Positions 7,850 through 15,586 of a stretch of DNA of 34,847 nucleotides are shown here, one piece after another. A program made the position numbers and the translations under genes. Source of the stretch: an uncultured Bacteroides sp. (GTDB taxonomy: Bacteria; Bacteroidota; Bacteroidia; Bacteroidales; Bacteroidaceae). Numbering within the stretch: the first letter of the stretch is position 1; each line of letters opens with the position of its first letter. Below the pieces are notes generated by a model. That model worked only from the letters and a program-made list of their open reading frames with translations, did no database searches and was not told the origin of the DNA. The DNA lies in the NCBI GenBank assembly GCA_947574505.1, contig CANPJW010000029.1, positions 1 through 34,847 of the forward strand, in the 5' to 3' direction.

Positions 7850-9148
7850 ATGAAAACACATATGCTTATTATAATAAATTTATTAGCTACACTGATGTGT
7901 GTTACATCATGTAAGCAAGATGTGGAAGAATCTTTTTTCTTTAAGATAGAAGATGGATTACAAGAATGGCATGTGGAAGCAGAAGGAGGAGAGCAGGAAT
8001 ATATAGTAGAAGCTAATGCTCCATGGCAAATTGTGCATAAAGGGATAGGTACATGGGCTAAAGTTTCTCCTCGCAGGAGTGAGGGAGCGGGAAGTTTTCT
8101 GATAACAGTCAAGGAAAATGAAAGTGAGGAAGAACGTTCCGTATCACTTGCCGTACAACTGGCAGGAAAGGATTATCCTGTCAATATTTCTATTACTCAG
8201 GAAGGCAAGTCCTCGGAGCCTGTTCCACCGGTAGAGGAAGATTATCCGATAGTGTATAATTCATTCCGTGTGCGTGACCCGTTTATTTTTGCGGATCCCG
8301 TATCTAAAAAATATTATTTGCATGTTCATGCAGACGATGCACTTTATCCAACGGCAGCCAATCAGATTGCCGTGGCTGTTAGCCGTAATTTGTGTGATTG
8401 GCGGAAGGCCGGAATCAGTTTTGAAGCACCGGCAAGCTTTTGGGGAAAGACTGACTTCTGGGCTCCCGACCTTTATTATTATGAAGGCAAGTATTATATG
8501 TTTGCTACTTTTAGCGGAGCGGATGAAGTACGGGGAGCGTCCGTATTGGTGTCCGACAAACCTGAAGGACCATTTATTCCTTTGGTCAACAGACCGGTTA
8601 CTCCTAATGGATGGCAGGCCTTGGATGCTGCGCTTTTTGTTGATGAAAACAAGGATCCGTGGATTGTATTCAGCCATGAATGGACACAAATCTCCGATGG
8701 AACTATCGTTGCACAGAAATTGACAAAAGATTTGAAAGAGGCGGCTGACGAACCGGTGACCTTGTTTGCGGCAAGTGCAGCACCTTGGGTTATTAGAAAT
8801 TCGTATTATGTATCAGACGCTCCATTCCTATACAGGGCGAATAATGGTGAACTTTTGATGCTATGGTCTAGTTTTTTGCTGGGAAAGGACGGGAATGGGC
8901 AATATGCCATTGGTGTAGCTCGCTCTCAATCGGGTACTGTTACAGGTCCTTGGATACAAGACCCTCAGCCTCTGAACCCGAATGATAATGGGGGGCATGC
9001 CATGATTTTTAAAGATTTTGATGGAGTTTTACGCATCTCGTACCATTCTCCTAATACTCCGGGAGGCAGTGAACGGCTTACGATACATCGGATTGTTGAT
9101 AATGACGGACAATTGTCTATTGATTTTTTCTCGGCATTAAGTAATTAA
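7850..9148 (+). CDS. GH43-type glycoside hydrolase lipoprotein with BACON domain
   Basis: The protein has 432 residues. I chose the ATG at 7850 (MKTHMLIIINLL) over an upstream in-frame ATG inside susD because it gives a clean lipoprotein signal peptide (VTSC, Cys21). Residues about 32-118 form a BACON-type Ig-like domain (WHVEAEGGEQEYIVEANAPW). From about 135 a five-bladed GH43 propeller follows: catalytic-base Asp143 in RVRDPFIF, FWAPDLYYYEGKYYMF, and the second Asp259 in WQALDAALFVD. The position where GH43 enzymes usually carry the acidic Glu reads VSDAPFLY, with Asp323. GH43 enzymes mostly cleave alpha-L-arabinofuranosyl, beta-xylosyl or galactofuranosyl links; subfamily and substrate are not resolved. 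Probably displayed at the cell surface. Confidence 0.88.
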   Translation: MKTHMLIIINLLATLMCVTSCKQDVEESFFFKIEDGLQEWHVEAEGGEQEYIVEANAPWQIVHKGIGTWAKVSPRRSEGAGSFLITVKENESEEERSVSLAVQLAGKDYPVNISITQEGKSSEPVPPVEEDYPIVYNSFRVRDPFIFADPVSKKYYLHVHADDALYPTAANQIAVAVSRNLCDWRKAGISFEAPASFWGKTDFWAPDLYYYEGKYYMFATFSGADEVRGASVLVSDKPEGPFIPLVNRPVTPNGWQALDAALFVDENKDPWIVFSHEWTQISDGTIVAQKLTKDLKEAADEPVTLFAASAAPWVIRNSYYVSDAPFLYRANNGELLMLWSSFLLGKDGNGQYAIGVARSQSGTVTGPWIQDPQPLNPNDNGGHAMIFKDFDGVLRISYHSPNTPGGSERLTIHRIVDNDGQLSIDFFSALSN

Positions 9149-9160
9149 ACCTGATACAGT

Positions 9161-10684
9161 ATGAAGTATATAATTCTATATGGAATGTGTATAATAGCTC
9201 AGATGCTATTATTCACAGGATGCGAAGATAAGGAACAGGCTTCTCCTTACTTGGCACTTGATAAGGATGAGCTAAGCCAGTCGTTTGCAGCTACTGCAGG
9301 CACTAAGGAGATAACCCTGTTTTCTAATCTGGAAGTTACCACTGGTATATCTCCTGCGGAAGCGACAGCTTGGTGCCGGTTTAGTTTGAAGAACGTAACG
9401 GAAGACGAATCGGTTCTGACTATCAGTGTGGATGAAAATACAGTAAAGCAAGGAAGAAAAGCGACTATAACTCTCACTGCTCCTGATTATCGGAATGTTA
9501 AGGTTGATGTTATTCAGTCAGGTATCATCTTGCCTATAAGACTGACGGGATTTGAGCCGCAAAATGGTGGAAAGGGAGACATAGTAACGCTCAAAGGTGA
9601 AAACTTGGGAGATATAGCGGCCAATCTGCGTGTTTTTTTCGGAACTACTGTTGCCGAAATCCTTTCAGCAAGTGATACGGAATTGCAGGTGAAAGTACCT
9701 AAAATAACGAATAGCGAGACTTGTAAGATAAGTGTGGAACTGGACAAAATGAAGGAAGCCTATACCGATGATTTTATGTATGAGAAACGTTGGTGGATAG
9801 AAAATCTGAAAGTGGACGTATTGCCTTCGGCAATCGCTGTTGACGACGCCGGAAAGAACATTCTCTTTTTACGCCGTTTCCCTGATGACCGGATTCCGGC
9901 TGAACTGGGACTTTATCGTTTGTCGGAAACAGGTGAAGTATCTTTCCTTGCCGGTTATGATCGTGTGGCGGGAGGATATGGCTTTACAAGTGTTGTTTAT
10001 GATAATGTTTCCAAGAAGTTTTATACAATAGCTGAATGTGGAGGTACGGCAATCCAACTGATTGTAGTTGATCCGGCTAATAACTGGTCGACCGAGGTGA
10101 AAGCAGTCGAAGCAGGTATTGACGGCTATTGGGGTGTTGGATTGACTGCTAGTAAGGATGGTAAATTATATACCCGGCAGGGATGGACAAATACTGTTAT
10201 AGAAATAGATCCTTCGGCATGGACTGCAAAAACAATAGGATTGGTCGAACGGCATGGTAGCCAGGAGTTTTCGACGGCTCTTGCTGTTGCTACTGGTACG
10301 AATCATTTGTATGTGCAAATCAGGTCGACGTCCGAACTGGCATATATTGATGTCACGACAGGTGAAGTTACTTGGTTGAATACTTCTACCGAGATTGGGT
10401 ATTGGGACGGTGCATTTGCCGAGGCCCGTTTCTTGAGGGGGGAACAGATGTGTTCGGACGATGAAGGTAATATTTATATTGTTGACCAGGACAATCATGC
10501 TATTCGTATGGTGAATGACATAGGAGTTTCAACTGTCATTGGCGGCAATGGTTCCGGTGCGGTAAATGGCATTGGCAAAGATGCAAAATTATGTGCTCCT
10601 TCGGGATTATGCATGGATGCTAACGGGGTTATGTATATTGGAGACACATGGAATGCCTGTATCAGAAAAGCAGTTTTTGAGTAG
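9161..10684 (+). CDS. BACON/IPT-TIG/NHL-repeat lipoprotein, probable surface glycan-binding protein
   Basis: A 507-residue lipoprotein; the signal peptide ends LLFTGC (Cys21) and is followed by the acidic EDKE, which resembles the Bacteroides surface-export signal. Residues about 28-125 are an Ig-like, BACON-like domain. Residues about 128-205 form an IPT/TIG domain (ITGFEPQNGGKGDIVTLKGE is close to the family pattern). About 215-507 is a beta-propeller with NHL-type repeats (GNIYIVDQDNHAIRMVNDIG and GVMYIGDTWNACIRKAV). No catalytic motif is seen. Its position after susD and GH43, and the Ig-then-sensor architecture, fit a surface glycan-binding protein (the SusE/F role). The start follows the GH43 stop by 12 nt. 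Confidence 0.8.
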   Translation: MKYIILYGMCIIAQMLLFTGCEDKEQASPYLALDKDELSQSFAATAGTKEITLFSNLEVTTGISPAEATAWCRFSLKNVTEDESVLTISVDENTVKQGRKATITLTAPDYRNVKVDVIQSGIILPIRLTGFEPQNGGKGDIVTLKGENLGDIAANLRVFFGTTVAEILSASDTELQVKVPKITNSETCKISVELDKMKEAYTDDFMYEKRWWIENLKVDVLPSAIAVDDAGKNILFLRRFPDDRIPAELGLYRLSETGEVSFLAGYDRVAGGYGFTSVVYDNVSKKFYTIAECGGTAIQLIVVDPANNWSTEVKAVEAGIDGYWGVGLTASKDGKLYTRQGWTNTVIEIDPSAWTAKTIGLVERHGSQEFSTALAVATGTNHLYVQIRSTSELAYIDVTTGEVTWLNTSTEIGYWDGAFAEARFLRGEQMCSDDEGNIYIVDQDNHAIRMVNDIGVSTVIGGNGSGAVNGIGKDAKLCAPSGLCMDANGVMYIGDTWNACIRKAVFE

Positions 10685-10721
10685 TATTTTTATATTGTAG
10701 AATATTGAAATATAGAATCTT

Positions 10722-11798
10722 ATGAGAAATATATTAGTAGCATTTTTTATTGGCGTTATATTGTTTGGCTCTTGTAATCAGACAACAACTCCTGTTCGTG
10801 AAGTCTGGACAAAAGAGCAGGCTAATGAGTGGTATAAACAATGGGGATGGCTTCGTGGATGCGATTTTATTCCAAGCACGGCAATCAACCAAATGGAGAT
10901 GTGGCAGGCAGATACTTTTGATCCGGTGACTATTGATCGTGAACTGGGTTGGGCGGAAGAAATAGGTATGAACTGTATGCGCGTATATTTGCATCACCTG
11001 GTTTGGGAAACAGATAAGGAAGGTTTTAAGAAACGTATTAATGAATACCTTACTATTGCCGACAAGCATCATATCTCTACCATCTTCGTCTTCCTGGATG
11101 ATTGTTGGAATCCTGTATATCAGGCTGGAAAACAGCCGGAACCACAGCCGGGAGTACACAATTCGGGATGGGCACGTGACCCGGGTGATCTGTATTATAA
11201 AGGCGATACGGCAGTGATACTTCCGGTATTGGAAAGCTATGTGAAAGATATCCTGACTACCTTTAAGGATGATAAGAGAATTGTGTTATGGGATTTATAT
11301 AACGAACCCGGTGGTTCGGGTGGATATAAATACGGTGAAAGAAGTCTGCCGTTATTGCAGAAGATATTTACGTGGGGACGAACGGTGAATCCGTCGCAAC
11401 CCTTGTCAGCCGGAGTTTGGGATATGAGCCTGACTAATCTGAATAAGTTCCAATTGGAAAATTCGGATGTGATAACATACCACACGTATGAAGGCTTGAA
11501 TTCGCATCAGCAACTTATTGATACATTGAAGCAATACGGTCGCCCGATGATTTGTACAGAATATATGGCACGTACTCAAAATAGTACTTTCCAAGATATT
11601 ATGCCAATGCTGAAGAGAGAAAATATCGGTGCAATCAACTGGGGACTTGTAGCCGGAAAAACAAATACGTTCTTTGCATGGGACACTCCATTGCCTGATG
11701 TTGTTGAACCTCCATTGTGGTTCCACGATATATTCCGTAGTGATGGAACCCCTTATTCGGAGGATGAGGTGGATTGTATTCGTTCGTTGACTAAATAA
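10722..11798 (+). CDS. Clan GH-A (GH5-like) glycoside hydrolase lipoprotein
   Basis: A 358-residue lipoprotein (signal ending LFGSC, Cys18) with a TIM-barrel glycosidase fold. The clan A signature is clear: general acid/base Glu195 in VLWDLYNEPGGSGG at the end of strand 4 and nucleophile Glu280 in RPMICTEYMAR at the end of strand 7. Other barrel landmarks are GMNCMRVYLHHLVWE near the start and INWGLVAGKTNTFFAWDTP near the end. Retaining, endo- or exo-beta-glycosidase activity is expected for this clan. The exact family (GH5, or a neighbouring one) cannot be settled by eye and the substrate is unknown. Last gene of PUL1, 37 nt after the previous one. Confidence 0.82.
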   Translation: MRNILVAFFIGVILFGSCNQTTTPVREVWTKEQANEWYKQWGWLRGCDFIPSTAINQMEMWQADTFDPVTIDRELGWAEEIGMNCMRVYLHHLVWETDKEGFKKRINEYLTIADKHHISTIFVFLDDCWNPVYQAGKQPEPQPGVHNSGWARDPGDLYYKGDTAVILPVLESYVKDILTTFKDDKRIVLWDLYNEPGGSGGYKYGERSLPLLQKIFTWGRTVNPSQPLSAGVWDMSLTNLNKFQLENSDVITYHTYEGLNSHQQLIDTLKQYGRPMICTEYMARTQNSTFQDIMPMLKRENIGAINWGLVAGKTNTFFAWDTPLPDVVEPPLWFHDIFRSDGTPYSEDEVDCIRSLTK

Positions 11799-11810
11799 TT
11801 TCATAATGAT

Positions 11811-11892
11811 GGCTGTGAGGAATATGTAGGTAATGAGAGTAGGGATATGCCTGTTTGGTTGTGGGTTCCTTCTTCCTCACAGCTATCCCTAC
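11811..11892. terminator. Interlocking inverted repeats in the convergent gap
   Basis: Between the converging ends of PUL1 (11798) and PUL2 (11972) are two perfect inverted repeats in A-B-A'-B' order. Arm A 11812-11822 pairs with 11873-11883 (11 bp, extendable by one wobble pair), and arm B 11839-11847 pairs with 11884-11892 (9 bp). This order allows an H-type pseudoknot or two mutually exclusive hairpins. No long T-run follows on either strand, so it is not a classical intrinsic terminator, but its place suggests a bidirectional transcription end or 3'-end stabiliser. Confidence 0.5.
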
Positions 11893-11971
11893 CATGATTC
11901 CAAAATCTATCCTAAGCAAGTCATATTTCATTTAAAACCGTACTGAAATCGAACCATTTTGGGTATAAAGA

Positions 11972-13396
11972 TTATTCCTTCACCTCCCAAGTATCAGTTC
12001 GAAAAGATGCTACCGGAATACCATATCGACTATAAAGCGTCCCTTGCTCATAATTCCGGAAACAATAGCGGACGGCTACTGGAATAGCGACTTTTTCACA
12101 ACTTACTTCAAGACGTCCTGTATATTTCTCAATCTGTGCGGTAGCAGGATAAAACACATGATCGCTCCCGGCCACCTCCACGCCTGAGATGGAAGCTCCC
12201 AAAGGTGCAAGGCCTTCACTACCACAATCAAAGGTCAAGTATGCCTTGCCATTAACCACCTCCATCGATTGATAGACAGGCGTGTCCGGATTAAAGCCTC
12301 TTAATCCATAGCTCCCAGAAAGAGCCAACAACGCCAACCGTTCGCCGACTTTACGTTTACGGGCCGGATGAATACAATTACGATCACCGATATCCATTGT
12401 CACAACCATATTACTGTTTGGAATCTCTTTCAAGTTCAGCAATTGTGCCTCACGTAATAAAGCACTCCCTACCAATTCTGTCCCTTCATATGCAAAAGGA
12501 GCAATCTGAACATAATAGAAGGGCAATTCACCTTGCCCCCACGCCTCACGCAACATCTTGACAAAAGCCGGCTGTAGCCTGCGATATAAATCCGGATTCT
12601 TACGATTGGATTCACCCTGATACCAAAGAAATCCCTTGACGGTATATTGCTCAACAGGAGCAATCATTGCATTGTAAAGCATACAAGGCTTATACTTCGG
12701 TCGTTCAATAAACGTTGTATCGTCAAGAAAACTAAGATCGAATGCCTTAAACGGAGCTAACGCCTCACGGCTCATCCATGCCTGAATGGCGGTTCCGCCC
12801 CATGAAGAGACAATAATGCCAACCGGCACATCAAGTACTTTTTGGAGATAGTCTGCAAAAAAATAAGCAGTTGCACTCGCTTCAGATACCACTTCCGGAG
12901 TGTTTTTCAACCATTGTGCCCGGCAATTCTTTTGTGGCATTCGAGCTCCTTCCTGTCCAATCGTACAAATTCGTATGGGTCGTGAAGGTTTGGCGTGTAC
13001 AATCATATCCACAGCATCCTCAATAGGCTGATTGGCTTTTCCCATCAGAGGCATTTCCATATTCGACTGACCGGCACATAACCACACCTCACCAATCAGC
13101 ACATCACGAAGCATCAATTCCTCACCGTCACTTAAACTTATTGAGTAGGGTCCTCCCGCAACGGGTGTCTTCAAACTTGTACGCCACATTCCCGCTTCAT
13201 CTGCCCGAACTGTATAAAGTTTCTGATCCCAGGATGGACGGATAGCAACCGTTTTCTTGGGAGACGCCATCCCCCATATTTGCACATCAGTTTGCTGTTG
13301 CAAAACCATGTTGTCAGTGAAGAACGAAGATAATACAACTTTAGCGCGCACACTTACCGCACACCATATAGCCAAAAGAAAAACAAGAAATCTCAT
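11972..13396 (-). CDS. SGNH-type sugar O-acetylesterase (sialate O-acetylesterase-like)
   Basis: A secreted esterase of 474 residues from the start chosen here (MRFLVFLLAIWCAVSVRA, a signal peptide). A longer frame starting inside the GH65 gene lacks a signal peptide at its N-terminus. The SASA/SGNH domain shows the nucleophile Ser111 in WLCAGQSNMEMP, the oxyanion block SSWGGTAIQAWMS (about 197-209), WYQGESN (about 258-264), and the Asp338/His343 pair in IGDRNCIHPARK. Such enzymes remove acetyl esters from sialic acid, xylose or other sugars; the acetylated sugar here is not known. It follows GH65 by 11 nt and is the last gene of PUL2. No lipobox is present, so it is probably periplasmic. Confidence 0.87.
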   Translation of the reverse strand: MRFLVFLLAIWCAVSVRAKVVLSSFFTDNMVLQQQTDVQIWGMASPKKTVAIRPSWDQKLYTVRADEAGMWRTSLKTPVAGGPYSISLSDGEELMLRDVLIGEVWLCAGQSNMEMPLMGKANQPIEDAVDMIVHAKPSRPIRICTIGQEGARMPQKNCRAQWLKNTPEVVSEASATAYFFADYLQKVLDVPVGIIVSSWGGTAIQAWMSREALAPFKAFDLSFLDDTTFIERPKYKPCMLYNAMIAPVEQYTVKGFLWYQGESNRKNPDLYRRLQPAFVKMLREAWGQGELPFYYVQIAPFAYEGTELVGSALLREAQLLNLKEIPNSNMVVTMDIGDRNCIHPARKRKVGERLALLALSGSYGLRGFNPDTPVYQSMEVVNGKAYLTFDCGSEGLAPLGASISGVEVAGSDHVFYPATAQIEKYTGRLEVSCEKVAIPVAVRYCFRNYEQGTLYSRYGIPVASFRTDTWEVKE

Positions 13397-13407
13397 ATCC
13401 CGTCCAT

Positions 13408-15465
13408 TTATTGAATGATATAATTCTTTTTCTCTTTTCCTATTCCTTTCAGAGTCAGAGATTTCCATGCATCAGGGATTGAGCCTTTTCCGGCAACAAT
13501 TCCTTTATCCGTAATATCCAGTCCGCCGAATCCCATCAGTACGGACTGCAATACACCGCCTGCCCCTGTCAGGAAATAGGGATTCGTACCACCATCAAAC
13601 TCGGCTATTACCCGGAAGGGCGGATTCAGATTAGGAAGATAGGAATCTCTGAAGTAATGCCATGCACGTTCACGCTCCCCCAAGCGGGTAAATAAAATAG
13701 AGTAGATAGACTTCGACATGGCAGGTGTCTTCTTTCTCGGAACAGTCTGTAGATAATATTCCAAATCCTTCCGAATCTGCTCTTTATCCGTTATAAGTTT
13801 TAACGGGAAAGCCAACAGGCAGACATCAGCCTGTTTGGTTATAGCTCCGTCATAGGTATCATGCTCTGCCGTTACTCCATTGGCAAGTTTCCGGAAACAA
13901 AGTTTCTCCGCCACAGTCGTCCACATAGGGTCTGACTTTACATTTAATAGTTTGGCAGCTTTGCAGGCAGCTTCCAAAGTGGATTTCGCAACACCGTTTG
14001 TATAAGCATTATTATTCACGTTCTTTCCTCCTTGAGGATTCCGGTTCCATTCATCTGCTCCAATCACATTTCTGATTTCATACTCTCCCGCTTCATCCGG
14101 TTCCGAACGGCTTACCCAATATTCGGCAGCGGCACTAAGAATGGGAAATCCCTTTTGACGAAGCCATTCCAAATCCTGCGTCACCGCATAATATTGCCAA
14201 GCTGCCATAGCTACATCTCCCGTAATATGATTTTCAAAAGGACCGTAAATGTTGGTTACTGTATTATCTTCGTTTCCTTTATCACTACTTTCCCACGGGT
14301 ACATGGCTCCTTTATAGCCATGCATGAAAGCGTTATGTCTGGCTGCATCCAAACGCTGATAGCGGTATTCTATCATTGATTCCGCCAATTCGGGATGCAG
14401 CAATAATAAAGCCGGAAAAATCCACGTGTCAGCATCCCAAAATACGTGCCCGTTGTAACCGAAACCCGAAAGCCCCATCGGAGAACAAGACAATCCCGAA
14501 CCTTCCCGCACAAAAGCATACGTGTGATAAAGCATGCTGCGAATGTCTTGTTGCGACTGAAGATCGCCCTCAATCACAATATCGCTTTCCCAAAGCTTGT
14601 CCCATGCAGCGATATGCTTGCTCCATAATCGTTCGACGCCCTCTACTGCTGCAAATGCCGTCAACCGTTCCACTTCATTCTTGACGTCAGCATGAGTAGC
14701 AGCGGAAAGTGTCGTCCCGATAATCGAAAAAATGTAAGGCTGGCCTGCCTGCAAACGAACCATAAATTCTTGTGTATGTACCCCGACTCCGTGTGCACTC
14801 CGGTGGCAGACTTCCGGACGGGGAAAAGAATCGTCGAAAACAAACGATGAACAAGCCCCGATTTCAAGTTCCCGGGTCGGAGATTTTGCGATTGATGTGC
14901 AGAAATCAATCGCTGTCTTTCCATTGAAGATGCGGTTGAAAGATTCCTGCGGACTACGCAACGATTCATGCACCGTCAGTATATTCGCCACAGCTACCTC
15001 TATATTTTCTTTCGGAACGATCCGTACACGCAGTAAACACGAATAAGGTAAATGACGTAATGCGGTATATTGATATTCGATACGGGCAAGCGATTGATAA
15101 TCAAATTCTCCGCAAAACAATCCCTGACGCATATCCAAAGTCTGTTTATAACCGGATATTTGGGAAGCTTTCACCTTAGTTCCGTTTATCTGCAATTCCG
15201 TATCCAGCATATTGATGCCATGCAAGAAATTATTCACTCTTCCCTTTCCATAGATATCATAAAATCCTCCCAGCACGACACGGGAAATCTTCAAAGGATC
15301 GGGGGAAGAGACTAATCCCAGCATACCATTGGCTACCGTTATTCCATAATAGGACGAAGGTTCAATCTGTTCGGCAGTTATTTTCCAAGCATCTTGCGCA
15401 GACACACCAATGACAGGCCATAGACCGCTCAACAGCAGTAATATTAAAAAGTTCCTTTTTCTCAT
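13408..15465 (-). CDS. GH65 family glycoside hydrolase, periplasmic
   Basis: 685 residues with an (alpha/alpha)6-barrel. I chose the start at 15465 (MRKRNFLILLLLSGLWPVIG, signal peptide ending VSAQD) over an upstream in-frame ATG with no leader. Family landmarks: YYGITVANGMLGLVSSPDPL near the N-terminus, HVFWDADTWIFPALLLLHPE, and candidate general acid Glu472 in NVIGADEWN, followed by VNNNAYTN and KQADV. Near the C-terminus, Glu622 in VIAEFDGGTNPYFLTGAGG sits where GH65 hydrolases place the catalytic base, rather than a phosphate-binding loop. With periplasmic export this suggests hydrolysis, not phosphorolysis, of an alpha-glucoside (kojibiose, trehalose, nigerose or glucosyl-galactose type). 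The exact linkage is not readable. Confidence 0.87.
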   Translation of the reverse strand: MRKRNFLILLLLSGLWPVIGVSAQDAWKITAEQIEPSSYYGITVANGMLGLVSSPDPLKISRVVLGGFYDIYGKGRVNNFLHGINMLDTELQINGTKVKASQISGYKQTLDMRQGLFCGEFDYQSLARIEYQYTALRHLPYSCLLRVRIVPKENIEVAVANILTVHESLRSPQESFNRIFNGKTAIDFCTSIAKSPTRELEIGACSSFVFDDSFPRPEVCHRSAHGVGVHTQEFMVRLQAGQPYIFSIIGTTLSAATHADVKNEVERLTAFAAVEGVERLWSKHIAAWDKLWESDIVIEGDLQSQQDIRSMLYHTYAFVREGSGLSCSPMGLSGFGYNGHVFWDADTWIFPALLLLHPELAESMIEYRYQRLDAARHNAFMHGYKGAMYPWESSDKGNEDNTVTNIYGPFENHITGDVAMAAWQYYAVTQDLEWLRQKGFPILSAAAEYWVSRSEPDEAGEYEIRNVIGADEWNRNPQGGKNVNNNAYTNGVAKSTLEAACKAAKLLNVKSDPMWTTVAEKLCFRKLANGVTAEHDTYDGAITKQADVCLLAFPLKLITDKEQIRKDLEYYLQTVPRKKTPAMSKSIYSILFTRLGERERAWHYFRDSYLPNLNPPFRVIAEFDGGTNPYFLTGAGGVLQSVLMGFGGLDITDKGIVAGKGSIPDAWKSLTLKGIGKEKKNYIIQ

Positions 15466-15508
15466 TATTATCTCTATTTTATAAGCCTTTTGTAAATGCA
15501 CAGTCAGT

Positions 15509-15552
15509 CTTTTCTCATCGAAGCAAGGCAACGCCTGCTCCGACGAGAAAAG
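15509..15552 (-). promoter_or_regulatory. Intercistronic stem-loop between PKD/PQQ gene and GH65
   Basis: A 44-nt imperfect hairpin of about 18 bp: 15509-15516 pairs with 15545-15552, 15518-15520 with 15541-15543, 15522-15524 with 15537-15539, and 15526-15529 with 15533-15536, with loop AAC. It sits in a 121-nt gap of an otherwise tight operon and has no T-run on the minus strand. It could stabilise the upstream susCD message or mark a processing site, setting enzyme genes below transporter genes in expression. Structure is seen; role is inferred. Confidence 0.5.
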
Positions 15553-15586
15553 AGACATGCTAACTAAAAGTTTATTATACTAAAAA

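Noticed and set aside
8268..8723. 151-residue plus-strand protein
   Set aside because: It lies wholly inside the GH43 gene in another frame; the GH43 frame has clear catalytic motifs and a lipoprotein signal.
13397..13468. N-terminal extension of the acetylesterase
   Set aside because: The extra 24 residues are charged, overlap the GH65 gene and would bury the signal peptide that begins at 13396.
15466..15558. N-terminal extension of GH65
   Set aside because: The first 31 residues overlap the intercistronic hairpin and precede an obvious signal peptide starting at 15465.
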